64,000 bases of DNA, from NCBI GenBank assembly GCA_001599815.1, contig BCIA01000001.1:996934-1060933 (forward strand), given 5' to 3'. Source of the DNA: Furcasterigmium furcatum (Eukaryota > Ascomycota > Sordariomycetes > Glomerellales > Plectosphaerellaceae). Below are positions 1 to 11,900 of this stretch, in pieces. Below the pieces are notes generated by a model. The model was not told the DNA's origin and searched no databases. It worked only from the letters and a program-made list of their open reading frames with translations. How positions within the stretch are numbered: position 1 is the first letter of the stretch; every line of letters begins with the position of its first letter. Both the position numbers and the translations under genes were made by a program.

Positions 1-23
1 AAGTTTCCATGCCTTTGATCTAG

Positions 24-732
24 ATTCGTAGCCTGACTGACCTGCGTAGTTGCCCCGAGAAGGAACTCCGTGACATCTTTGGCCAGTACGGCGAGGTTCA
101 GACCTGCATCGTCAACCGCGACAAGCGTCACGCCTTTGTCAAGATGCTCACCCGCAAGGATGCCCTCGCGGCTAAGGAAGCTATGGAATATCCGCAGGGT
201 CCCCAGGGACTGCAGCTTCGAGTAAGACTTCTCCCCCTATCTTCATCTCGATGAACACCCACGTACTGACGGCACATTCTAGACTCGCTGGGGCGTCGGC
301 TTCGGTCCCCGCCATTGCAGTGACTACTCGACCGGCATCAGCGTTATCCCCATCTCCGCCCTCACTGAAGCAGACCGCAAGTGGATGCTCACCGCTGAGT
401 TTGGCGGCAGCGACGGCAAGCCCATCGAGACGGGCCTCGTCGTCGAGGAGCCCGACATTGAGATCGGCGCGGGCGTGTCTTCCAAAGCCATCAGCCGTCG
501 TATGCAGACGGACAAGAGCGGCAGCCACGGGCCTCGGTCCACCCGCACCGGCGACGGTGGTGCTGCTGGAGGAGGCGGCGGTGGTGGCGGCGGCTGGCGC
601 GGGAAGGGTGGCAGAAGAGATGACAACCAGGCCTCGGGGGCGAACGCTCAGCCGCTGGCGCCGCAGTATCCCCAAGGTCCTCAAGGCGGGAACTACCAGC
701 AGCAGGGCTACAACTATTCCAACGGATACTGA
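24..732 (+). CDS. Nrd1/Seb1-type RNA-binding protein, 3' part
   Basis: This is the C-terminal part of an Nrd1/Seb1-like RNA-binding protein, a nuclear factor for RNA polymerase II termination. Exons are 24-221 and 283-732. Intron 222-282 starts GTAAGA and ends TTCTAG, and an earlier intron seems to end at 23. The first exon holds the end of an RRM (ELRDIFGQYGEVQTCIVN). The second opens with RTRWGVGFGPR and contains EEPDIEIGAGVSSKAISRRM, blocks that are diagnostic of Nrd1/Seb1 in yeasts. The tail is Gly-rich, then Gln/Pro/Tyr-rich, and ends YNYSNGY. The N-terminal CTD-interaction domain expected in the family would lie left of the window. The identification rests on remembered family motifs and is strong. 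Confidence 0.88.
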
Positions 733-1627
733 GTGATGAGATCCCCGGACGGGGATGCTGTTCTACGGCTACGGCAGCGGCGGCATTGCAAAAGCGAGGC
801 GTTGGCGGATGGTTCTGATTTGGCCGGCTGGTTTGGCTGGGACATGATACCAAGATGGATGGCTCTGTAGAGAATATGAAACTTTGCTTTCGGCATCGAC
901 CGTGCCATCGATGACTGGCTATGTGAAGCATGGAGTGGCGAGCAGCACACGAGCTGTCTGCTGCTCCATGGAATTGATGTTCTCGACCTGGCCGTCTTTC
1001 TGCTTCTCGTGAGGGAATAGAAGGTTGAGAGAACGAAATATAACGTGTCCAGACCTGGCTCGAAGGAAGGACGGCCGCCCTCAGAAGTAACAAATCTACA
1101 CAGCTCCGGATCGAGCCCCAGATAATTAAGATACAACCTTTCTCTTCACTCCCAAAATCGAGACGAGCGCTTGCTCAACTAGATACAAGTCGAACGGCGA
1201 ACACCAAATCAACCTCCCTGTTGAAGCAACGCCCATCTGGACGGCAACATAACTGGATCGGCCAAGTATGGACCAAAAGGCAACATGACCCTTTACACAG
1301 CATAACCATCATAATTTTCAATTTTCGATCGGCCGCTGCTTTAGTTTAGTACTAAGATTGATATCAGTCCATGTTTCCCCAATGTATTCACAATTAATTC
1401 CAAACTGTATGGAGAAAGCTTGTCCGTCTGCCCTGCGGGACGGCGCCGAGCTCATGCATCGATCGCCCCTCATCTCACATGACGAACCGCAACCCCTCAC
1501 CACCACCAAAAAGAAACCATCATCAAACCATAAATCCGTCTCCCAACATTCAACAGCCACCTCTAACTCAATACCTCCCGTCACCTCGCCCCCTCAAACC
1601 TTCCAACCAGCCCAATCCGCCGCCAAG
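733..1627. other. intergenic region, no gene seen
   Basis: This stretch separates the Nrd1/Seb1 stop codon from the start of the small ABM-domain gene. It should hold the 3' UTR of the first and the promoter and 5' UTR of the second. An open frame runs upstream of the ABM start from 1358, but its composition (Ser/Thr/Pro/Lys-rich, no motif) looks like untranslated leader. I see no RNA gene or repeat. Confidence 0.6.
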
Positions 1628-2012
1628 ATGGTCTACACAATCACAGTCCACCTCTACGCCAACGAAGACCCCGAGTCCATCCCCCGCCTCAAGGCAAAGC
1701 TCACAGAGGCGTCCCGCGTCTACTCCCAGGACCGCGAGACCGTCTCCTGGTTCGTCATGCAGGACGTCCACGACCCCCGCGCTTTCACCATCGTCGAGCG
1801 CTTCGAGACCGAGGCGGTGCGTCAACAGCCTGCCCCAACCCTCCCCCAAACCATACTGACTTGCCCCTCCCGCCCAGTCCCAGAAATACCACCTCGAGAA
1901 CCCCTACTGGAAGACCTTCGACCCATATGTAGTGCCCCTGCTGGCTAAGCCCATGGACTTGAGGAGGCACGAGGAGCTGGACACATCCAAAGACGTGGTG
2001 GTGCCCGCGTGA
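1628..2012 (+). CDS. small ABM-domain (monooxygenase-like) protein
   Basis: Exons are 1628-1816 and 1878-2012, giving 107 residues. The intron begins GTGCGT and ends CGCCCAG, and the joined frame is open to TGA at 2010-2012. The protein resembles the antibiotic biosynthesis monooxygenase (ABM) dimeric alpha/beta-barrel fold: an opening beta strand (MVYTITVHLYA), a central WFVMQDVHDPRAFTIVERFE block, and a C-terminal YHLENPYWKTFDPYV segment. Such proteins are small cofactor-free oxygenases or stress-linked proteins, and their substrates are usually unknown. No signal peptide or membrane segment is visible. The start was chosen because the conserved fold begins at this methionine. It is convergent with PMA1. 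The fold assignment is good; the function is open. Confidence 0.8.
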
Positions 2013-2364
2013 AAGGACTGGGCCGGTCATCTTGAGCCACACTCTCAGACCTCGGTCGTTGATAGAAATGAACAACTCAAATCACATCTCAAGCCGCACA
2101 AATATGAATTTAACTGTTTGGTATTAGGAAATCAAGTCTAACACGCGTCTACTAGGGTATGGCGCCGCAAACACTCCCCTCTTCCCCCACCATCTTCTCT
2201 CTCTCTCTCAATGATTGACTAGGTAGTAATATCGATGAGATACACATCGAGTAATTTAGACACGGGAAAGGAAGGTGTTGGTTAGTAGTTCCACCCCGGA
2301 CCTTCCCCTTTCGTTGTTTGCGAGCTGCCGCTCATCGCGGCAAGCTCGAGCCGTGGCCTGCGGC
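2013..2364. other. convergent 3' region, ABM gene and PMA1
   Basis: This 352 bp interval lies between the stop codons of the ABM protein and PMA1, which face each other. It is richer in A and T than the coding DNA and contains a TCTCTC run near 2201-2213. It should hold both 3' UTRs and polyadenylation sites. No gene is visible. Confidence 0.6.
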
Positions 2365-5300
2365 TTACTGCGACTTCTCGTGCTGCGTCGACACGCGCTG
2401 CAGAGAGACGACGAAGTCCTCCAGAGAGCGCTGCTTCTGGGTGCCCTTGGGCGACTTGCCGTGCATGAGGTTGTCGAAGCCGCTGTTGTCCTGGAGGATG
2501 TAGTAGACACCGGCGCAGACGCAGAAGACGCCGAAGGAGAAGATCCAGACACGGACGACGGCGACGATGCTGGTCTGGCCATCCTCGAACCAACCGAAGA
2601 TACAGAACAGGGTGGCGATGATGTCCACAACCAGGACCGCACCGCTGAGCTGCCACGAGGGAATGGAGGACCAGAAAGGACCGTTGGCACGGGTGATGAA
2701 AATCAGCCACTATAAAACGTTAGCTATGGCCTCGTGGAAGCGGGAAAAGGGCAAACGTGCGTTCTCCGAGAGGGACACCTGCAAAAAGATAACCTCGTCA
2801 AGGTTGCCGAAGTTCTGGACGATACCGCCGTTGGGTCCGTGGGCGTACATGGTGGTGACAGTGATCCAGGTACCGACAGCCAGGATGACGCCGAGGACGA
2901 CGGAGATACCCCAAAGCTTAGGAAGGTTCCACTTGACAGGCGTCAGGCTGTAGGGAGCTGGTATGAGTTAGTGAAAGATGTTCAGACTTGAATTGAGAAG
3001 AATAAAAATATTGGGGGGGGAGGGGGGGGGCTCACCATTGTCGTAGGCGATGGCCAGAGTGGCGATATCGGCGAAGATGGCGATGAAGACGACAAGCTCA
3101 ATGTTCAGGGAACGGTTGAGGATGGCAATCCAAAGACCAAGGTAGATCTCGAGATGGATGGACAGGGCGATACGGTAGACGACGTAGGAGTACATGCGGT
3201 GGAAGATCTGGCGCGAGGTCTTGAGGGCATCGATAATGGCACCAAGACCAGGGGCAAGGAAGACGATATCGGCGGCGGAGCGAGCGGCGTCGGAGGCGCC
3301 CTCGACAGCAATACCAGTATCGGCCTTCTTCAGCGAGGGGGCATCGTTGACACCGTCACCAGTCATGGCAACGAGGTAGCCACGCTGCTGCAGGATCTCG
3401 ACGACGTTGTACTTGTGCTGGGGGAAGACCTCGGCGAAACCATCGGCAGCCTCGACGAAATCGTAGACCTCAGAGCCGGGCATGTCACCGCCGCCACCAA
3501 GACCCAGACGGTCGGCGTTGAAGATGTTGGTACCGAGACCGAGCTGGCGGGAAGTCTCGCGGGCAATGCCGACGGCGTCACCAGTGAGCATCTTGATAGA
3601 AAGACCCAGCTTCTTGGCCTCGTTGACAGTGCGGGCAGTATCGTGGCGGGGAGGGTCGGAGCAGGGCATGATACCGAGAATCTCCCAGTTGCCACCCTCG
3701 CGCTTGCGGGCGACACCGAGGGAACGGAAACCACGCGTGGCGAACTCGGCGACCTTATTCTTGTAGGCCATGTCGATGGCCTCATCCAGGGGGTGGTCCT
3801 CCTCGACGGTCTTCAGGACGAAGAGGGGAGCACCCTTGACGCAGGTGATGCGCTCGCCCTGGGGAGACTCGACAACGGCGGTAACCTTCTTCGAGACGGG
3901 GTCGAAGGGGAAGAACTCAAGGACCTTGTACTTGGAGAGGACGGACTTGGCGCGGGGGTAGTAACGGAGCGACTTGAGGAAAGCCTTGTCGATGGCGTCG
4001 ATACCCTTCTTCTTGCGGGAGGCAGCCAGGCAGGCAGTGAGCATGAGGTCCTCGGGGTCGACACCCTCGACGGTGTAGGGCTCAGCAAGGGACAGCTTGT
4101 TCTTGGTCAGGGTACCGGTCTTGTCGGAGCAGAGAATCTCGACACCAGCGAGCGACTCAATGGCGGAGAGCTTCTGGACGATGGCGCGCTTCTTGGCGAG
4201 GTAGGCGGCGCCGACAGCCATGGTGGTGGTGACGACAGCGGGGAGACCGACGGGGACACCGACGATCAGAATGGCCAGGGTGAAGCGGAGAATCTCGACA
4301 ATGTCGTTGCTGCGGTAGAAAGAGGCAACCCAGACGACGAGGAGGGTGAAGACGACGAGGACGAGCAGAACGGTACCGATGCCGTTGAGGACTTCAGTGA
4401 AATGACCAGTGCCGCCGCTGGCAGCGTTGACGAGAGCGGCAGCGCGGCCGACGAAGGTAGAGTCACCGGTGGCGCTGATGACGATGAAGGCCTCACCACG
4501 CTTGACGGCAGAGGAAGCGTAGCAGTGGTCGCCCTTGTGCTTGTCGACGGCAAGAGACTCGCCGGTGATGGCGGACTGATCAACCTGGAGGAAGGCATCT
4601 TCGGTGACAATGCGACCGTCGGCGGGGATGATGGTACCCTCCTCAACCTGGAGGATATCGCCGGGAACGACCTCGGGGGCCTCAACCTCCTTGAGCTGAC
4701 CGTCACGGAGGACGACAGCCTTGAGAGCGAGGGTCTTCTTCAGCTCGTCGACGATGGAACCAGCCTGGAATTCCTGGTAGAAACCGACGACGGCGTTGAG
4801 CAGGAGCAGAGCGATAATGACACCGAAATCGACCCAATCCTCAAGACCGGCGGCAAGGACGGCAGCAGCCTCCATGACGAACTGGATAGGTCCGACGAAG
4901 TACATGAACTATTGGGGGCGCGAGTCAGTCTCAATTGGTCTGAACGCGGAATGCCCAGGCCGTGTGTAAAAGTCGGCCCACAGCTTGGCGGGATCGGCGC
5001 TACTTACGAACTTGAGGATCAGGTTCTCCTTCTCCTCCTTCATCTGGTTCAGACCATACTTGCGGCGGCGGTTGAGAACCTCGGCCTCTGTCAGACCCAT
5101 GCGGGTATCGGTCTGCAGCTGGTCCTCGGGGATGTTGCGAGCGCCGCCGGGAGTGGTATCTGTGAGAGTGGGCGGTCAGCGAAAACAGTCACGAAGTGCA
5201 AACGCTCGGAAACGTCCGAAGTCCAGAGCGACCGCGACCCCAGCTGTTTGTTGGGGTAGGTGTGGTGGGCACCGTGCGCGCGCGCAAAGAACATGGGACG

Positions 5301-5531
5301 GCGGGCGAGATGGGATGACCAACCTTCCTCCTCGTCCTCCTCGGCGTGGCCATCCTGGGACTCGAGGTCCTCGATGAGGGCATCAATGTCCTCATCCTCA
5401 TCGTCGTCCTCCTCGACCTTGGTCTTGGTGGGCTCGACGTCTCCCTCGAGGGGAGCCTTCTTCTCGTCGAAGCGGTGCGACTCAATGGGCGTGTTTAGCG
5501 CCGGCGCGGCGGCGGAGTTGGACTCGGCCAT
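2365..5531 (-). CDS. pma1: plasma-membrane H+-ATPase (P-type, PMA1)
   Basis: This is a P3A-type proton pump that uses ATP to export protons and energise nutrient uptake at the plasma membrane. On the minus strand the exons are 5531-5324, 5159-5008, 4908-3036, 2957-2761 and 2709-2365, totalling 924 residues, close to the roughly 920 typical of the family. The acidic N-terminus contains DDDEDEDIDALIEDLE. Visible motifs are TGES (about 235-238), the phosphorylated aspartate in CSDKTGTLT (about residue 382), MLTGDAVGIARET and MTGDGVNDAPSL. The C-terminal regulatory tail ends VSLQRVSTQHEKSQ, with the Ser-Thr pair expected in that domain. The last intron (2710-2760) needs a GC donor to keep the conserved ENWLIFITRANGP block intact. 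Codon use is strongly biased, as expected of a highly expressed gene. Confidence 0.97.
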
Positions 5532-5744
5532 TGCTGTTGTGGGCCCCGTAGGTAAAGCGACTCGTGTAGTGTAGTAGAATCTGTAGGTTGCTGCGAACCG
5601 CAAAGAGGACGGCTCCGGGATTTATAGGTGCAGTCGAGGCGCAAGGCGTGAGTCTGCTCGGTGTGGCTGACGATCAAAGTTTTCTCTAGGAATACTGGCT
5701 GCCGGGGGAGCTTGTTGGGTTTCTGTAGGAGAGCGACTACAAGA

Positions 5745-5935
5745 CGCGGTCCGTCACAACAGGGTTTGGTGATGAGGAGAGTGGAGAGGGTCGAGAGAGA
5801 AGAAAGAGAAGAAAAAGGGAGGTCGATCACCGCACGAATGTGAAGAGCAAACTGTCAAGGAAGCCTTCGTGGGTGAGGAGAAAAAAGAGAAGGGAAACGG
5901 TGAGAAGAGAGGGTGGCAGCTTCTCTTCTTAAACC
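5745..5935 (-). promoter_or_regulatory. pyrimidine-rich PMA1 leader or promoter
   Basis: On the PMA1 coding strand this block is unusually rich in C and T. On the plus strand it appears as purine runs, for example around 5774-5822 and 5873-5914. CT-rich stretches upstream of the start codon are common in strongly expressed filamentous-fungal genes and often sit near the transcription start. It lies about 215-405 bp upstream of the PMA1 start codon. The assignment rests on composition and position only. Confidence 0.4.
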
Positions 5936-8900
5936 AGAGAGAAGGTTTGGGCGGGTGGATGCTCCCAGGTACGTACCTCGAGGTCAATGGGCCTTAATTG
6001 ACCGCAATGGTTGCTGGATGGGAAGGAGCGAGCACCCAGCAACGCGCATCGCCCATCCAGCCCACACGGCAACAGCGAGCGGGAAACGGAAGCTGCGAGG
6101 CATAGAGCGCGCCGAACGCCGACACTACTGTTGCTGCTTTCTGGGTCCAGGACGTGCCGAAGCAGACGGACCTTCGACGCTACACCTCGGAAGGGGGGGC
6201 GTATGCTAGGGGCGTGGGGAGGGGGCGTGGCCCGCGGAAGGAAAAATGGTGCAGGGCAGGCAGAGTGGAGGAAGGAATGAAAGCGATTTTTTTTCCCTCT
6301 CTCCAACGAGCGGGTTCGCTGCCGCATGGCTCTTCTTGCCCGATCCTGCCTAGCCCGGCCGCTCCACGGTGAATTCTCGAGCAGTGTAGGCCGCCCCAGA
6401 CCAGCTCTCTGGGCAGGCGAAGTACATGCAGCGCTACAAGACGGGTACGAGGCCCACCGATCGGGTCTGGGAGCTCCTGCGGCGGCGGGAACGGTCTGGG
6501 CGACGATCCAGCCAGGTACCGAGCCTGGGCGCGCGATGTACCTTGGCTTGCATACCCAGGCACAGTGTGCGATTCGGCGCCGCTCCCCTTCCCCAAATTG
6601 CCCGCAACCAGCAGGCGAATCACCACGTCCCAAAATCAAACCCGCATGGGAAAGCTCTCATCGTCGACCTCGCCATCCTCGCGATCATCTTCCATCACGG
6701 GCACCGCCGAGCAGGGCCAAGGTCACCGGCTTGACGATCACCAGCCCTCTCGTGCCGCCTGAGAGATGACGCAGCTTGGGGCCATCCCACTCGGCCTGCC
6801 CGCGCTGGAGCTCCGGGTCCTGTACAGAAGTACACAAACAGCTCTCTGGGCGCCACGCACAGTCATCCCCATGCGATGCCAATGCGTGCGATGTGCACAG
6901 AGGGTTCGAGCTCATCCCTGCCCTTTCCGTGAGCCGGCTTGGGGTTTGTGCTTGTCCTCGAGACCGACAGGGGCCAACCATGAACATCAGTCATGCCACC
7001 CCTTCGGCGACCCACAGTGCGGCGGACGCCACACTCCTGATCCAGACGGCCACGGACGAAGCATGATGGGTGGGCTTGTAGCCAGGTACGCGGCGAGAAA
7101 CATTTCCGCACAGCTCGTCTTTGTTGTTGCCGCGCTCTGTTCGAAGTAAACAATACATCGCAGACCGTCCGACCCCTGGGTGGATTACTCTCTCCAAGGC
7201 AAGTTGCGCCGGCCCGGTGCAGGCTCTCGACAGCACTATCTTCGGTCAAGACGGCAGAAAAAAAATTGCATTATCTGGGGCCCGAGAGTCATTGTCAGGG
7301 ACCCTTCAAGCTCGAGACTTACATCAGGACTCGCCCCTCGGGAGAGAATCGGTGGTTTCTCGTCAATTCGTGATTGCCATCAAGACGTGCCTCGGACGGA
7401 TGGACTGACGGACAGATGCTCGCCGTGCTGAGTGACAGGAGAGGCTGTTGGCCGAGGCGGCACTGTGCCAAGATGCCCTGTCGTCGCCCTCGCCGGGGGC
7501 CTGGCCAGGGCTGTCTGCGTGCCGAATCGCGCCTCTGCCCAGTGCGAGCAGAACCCGAGTCGCATCCCCCATCAGCACAAGCACCAACGCGGAATAACTG
7601 GGACGAGGGCGGCCGATGGGCGTAAAAGGCGGCGGATGATGCGACGTCGGTCACGATCCGGAGGTTGCTGCGCGATTTTCACCAATGTACTTCCTACCCC
7701 AGACCTACCATCGGCGCTCAGCAGAAATATGAGGTGCCTGAAGTCCATCTCACGTATATGACGACAGTGCTAGCCCACCCCCCGTGGTCCTCAGAGACAG
7801 ATCCAGCTCCAGCTCCGTCCGGGCTTTCGTTCGCCATCCACCCAGCGGTCAGCAAGCGCACATCGCGGACACGACAGGGAGCAAAAGTCGCGCTTTGCGC
7901 TCGACGGGATGCGCAAAGGGAAAAAATCGGATACCACCAGACAGCCAGCTTCTCGATACGGCTACCACTTCTGCTGACCGACTCCAATGGCCATCGCGGC
8001 GACCCCAATTGGCGGCCGACACTTCTCGCGATGTTTCGTCCGCCAGCCCTCCTCGTCCTCGTCCTCGACGCCGAGCCGATACTCGTCATAGATTTGGAGC
8101 TGCACTCGAGCAGCAGCGACAAAGCTGGGGATCAACACTCCAAGCCCATCCCATCCCATCCCATCCACACCCCCAACAAGCCCGGCCTGCAGCTCCCACG
8201 CAGCGCATCGAGGGTTTACGCGGGGGCCAAGAAATGTCCAAGAACATCCCCAAAGCTTCGACGCGCCGTGTTCCCTGCCAGTGCAACGTTCACGTCCGCC
8301 CAGCCATTGGCAGTGCGACAAGCTTTTCATCCTTCTGCTGGTCATTGCGAGGCTGCCCGGGATCACCCATGCAGCCAAGCCGATCTGGGAATAGGTGATG
8401 GGTCCGGCTCCGCCCAAGCTCCAGCCCGCCAATCGTTCGGTGCTGATTGGGGGGGTAAATGGGGGCCCAGTCGGCCGTTTCACTGACACTGTGCGCTGCT
8501 CCAACACGCTGACCTCCACTGACTCTGCTGAAAGAGAGAATTGCGGGCAGCCTCGGTGTGCTGTCGCGACGCCCGAGACGGGGGATCGACCTGTTGTGTG
8601 CTGCTTGCTGGTGCAGTTGGATGGATGGCTGTCCTTAGTATCCCGTCTTATTTTCGCTCCACTCACCCGGCGAAACCTGACTTGCACAAACACGGCTGGC
8701 GCCATCACCAGAATCCAGCACCAGCGCGACATCCTAATCTGCCTCCCAACCGGAGATGCAACTCCAGTTTCAGGATCACCACCTGCTGGACAACAAAAGG
8801 CGCTCAGGTTGCATTCGAGCTGGCTGGCTGGCAGGGTCGCGTAGGGCGCTGCAACTGGCGCAGCAAGGTTCGTGGTTGTCTGCCCAGACTTTGAGAGGGC

Positions 8901-11900
8901 GCCTGCGCTGGCCCAGACCTCTCTGGCCAGGCCCGGGCTTGTGAGCACCACCAGACCAGCACCGAAATTCCCTCGTACAGCCTGCAAGCTGCCTGCGTGG
9001 AACGAGATCTCGCCGTGCTCCCCAGGTCCGTAGGGGACAGTATTCCCTCAATGCGCCCTGTCGCAGGGTCAGCTGCCTGTTGACGACCGCTATTCTTAGG
9101 ATCCAATGCCCTGTGAGCTTGGCGTCTACGTCGGTTCCGGCGGTGTGTCTGCGGGTTGTCCTCCTGGGCGCTGCCGGCGGCGTCATCCTCGCATTCTGTC
9201 CACGCGACTCAGGTCACCAGCAGGAGCCGAGTAAGAATCAGCGCAGGACCCTGGCTTGTCGTCCTCGGGATTCCCTCCTTACGTCACTCTCGTCTACAAC
9301 TACACCCTGGGATCTCTGTCGCCGTTGTGGAATGTGGGCGACTCAGCCAGGGGCATCACCTGGCCAGGGCGCGCCGGGAACGGACTTCTCGTCGTGATGC
9401 CTCGCATCCGGGGTCACTGGCCTTGGCTGCCGAGGCAGCATCACGAAATGACTAAGGGCCGTCGGCTATCTTTTACTACTACAAGTGCTCGTACACACGT
9501 ACGGCGTACGAACAAAGGGGAACCACGTTGCCGTGTGCTCCAAGACATTGGCAAAATTCGCCGCCGAAGCATCCGGGACACCCGCTTTCTCGAATTGGCA
9601 GGGCTCCAGCAGGTGCACCGGATGGGACCCGAGGATTTCGGCCGAACCAGGTGCCAGGTTGCCGTCTCTCCCGCTCTCCTCCGCCTTTCGCATCGGGTTC
9701 GCCGCGGAACGGGTTGCTCAGGGCCAACTTTCCAAGTGGCCAAACAAAGCGCGCCTGACCCGGTTGGGGCTGGTTGTGGCGACAGAGGAGCTTCCAGAAA
9801 ACAGCGACGGATTCTACGGCGACACTTGCCAACGCCCGAGCCCGCTTCGGGGACCAGTGTTTTGCCTCGTTGAAACTTGCGCCGTACTGTACGTACATGT
9901 CGCCGTCCGAGTTTCCCCCAAGGCTGAATCGCCCGGCTTTGCAGGCGAAACCTGGCTTCTTGTCCCTAAGCTCGTTTCCACCTGAGCCGGTCCTCTTCGC
10001 CCCGTCTGTGCCTGGATTAGTGGGCGCTGCCTGAGTCGCGAGCCGATAGTCGCGAGGCATTTGCTGCCCTGGAGAAATGAGCACAACCCATCGACATCTC
10101 CGTGGGCCTCCACACGCCGGTGCCGGATTGCCGCCACACCAACCACCACTTACTCACAAGGACACCACCATCGTTGAAGTGGTCGTGCGAGCACCAGGAC
10201 CACCAGGACCACCACCATCTCAAGCCTGCATGTCACCCGCATTCGGGCGCAGTGAATTTCCTGGAGCCGCTGCACTACTACGCGCTCCCGGCGCAGCCCT
10301 CCGATGGATATTGCCCGGGGCGCATCGCCGTGGTGATCATCGCGTTTCTTTTGGCAGGGCCTCGTCACACCGAGTCATGACTTGCCCTCGACATTGAAGA
10401 AAGTTTCGCTGGATGCAGTCCCAAGATGTCGTCGAGAACACTCCAAGGATTTGCGCGAGGATTCCCGGCGTGTACTGTAGGACATCGGAGACCTAGTTCA
10501 TCGTGGGACGCTCTCGGCCTCCAGGTCCAGTTCCTGGCATCGGCCGTTCATCGCAGATTCCAGGGCGAGCAACGCATGAATAATTTGGATGCCGTCAGTG
10601 GACAAGGGATATCACAATCGCAGATGGATCCAATTGAGCCTCAGGCAAGCCCCGGCAGTTCACCGATCCATTGCCCGGCGCAAACACGGAGGGATGCCCG
10701 TACAGTGTCCCGCTCCCGCGGATACTCGACGGGCATGATTTCGACGGATACCAAGCGAGAAACAAGGTCGAGCGCTAGGAAACGGATAGTCCGACACCGG
10801 TACAGACCCTTCCTATGCCATTGGGAAAGGAAAAAAAGTTTCCTCCCGTGGGATCGGCAGTCGGCAGGACAGTCGCCGGCGCAGAACAAAAAGTCTTATC
10901 ACAGAATTACATGAGGCAAATCGCGGCCGTGGCGGGACAGCGCGGCATGGATGCTGCCGATTCGCCCTCTCTTGGCACTTACTGTCAGGTAAGTAAGTAC
11001 AAGGACCTTGGATATCCAATGTCGGTGACGGGAATCAGAAAACCAGTTTCGACCAAGGGGCACACAGGCCAACAGGGCCAAGGCCAAGGACAGGGCAAGA
11101 CAGGACAGGCATCGCACATCGGTGAACCCTTGCCAAGGAGGGTGTAGCCGAGTCGTTAACCCACCCCCAGCCGCCACGGCGTCAGGGGGATCCCTGAGAC
11201 CCCCGGACATTTGACAGACTCCACTCGAGCTCGCGCTGCCCCTGGGGCGGGTCCTGGTCTAATTGTGTTTACCTTTGAGCTGGCCGTTGTGAGAGGGATA
11301 TTCGGGCAAGCCTGATTTTACTTTGCCTGCTTTCCTGCGAGCCTGCCTGCCTCTGGACGGAGCAGAGTAATATTGGGCCCCAGGATATTATTCACTGATC
11401 GCCCATTGGGGCTTTTGGTCGCAAATTGCCTCAGATCCGAGGGCTCGTGACGTGCAAAAGAAATCACTCACTCCCGTCTCGAGCAACAACTGCCGGGCTG
11501 GCTGCATGGCGATTCGCCCTGTCCTGGCCTCTCCGGATGGAGGAGGTGGGATCGGCTGCGGTTTCTGCGCACGCGATGCGGTCTGCACGGATTCCGGATC
11601 TTCTTCGTCAGATACAGCACATGCATTCCATGTCCCCGGGGGGAAGCGCATACAGTACAGTGCAGTGCAACATATCATGTCCGCAAGGGGCAAGCGCCGG
11701 CCGGGTTCCTGGATCGAGTCGAGGCGTCGTCGTGGGATACCGCCTGATGCTACCCCGGAGCTGGTCTCCTGAAACATTGTATGAGGCTTTTGCGCGATTC
11801 ATTGAGCCTGGACGACGCCCTGTCGTCAGCGGCAGCGATATAGATAGGGAGACAGAGCATCACGACCGAGCGCCAAGCCGTCACGTTTCGGGCACCCGCA

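Noticed and set aside
1358..1627. 90-codon upstream extension of the ABM protein
   Set aside because: Its composition is unlike coding sequence and the conserved fold starts exactly at 1628.
3154..5259. 701-codon plus-strand open frame opposite PMA1
   Set aside because: It is an antisense shadow caused by the strong codon bias of PMA1; its product is a repetitive Gly/Asp/Leu/Val/Glu-rich string without motifs.
8148..8167. CATCC repeats as a possible telomere-like or CRISPR-like array
   Set aside because: Only three to four pentamer units, no spacers and no TTAGGG.
7962..8987. 341-codon minus-strand frame in the gene-free region
   Set aside because: Composition is rich in Trp, Arg, Ser and Gly with no periodic structure, no family motif and an overlapping frame of similar length on the other strand.
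11141..11160. Second A-box-like match (TAGCCGAGTCG)
   Set aside because: No B-box within a usable distance and no terminator, so it is probably chance.
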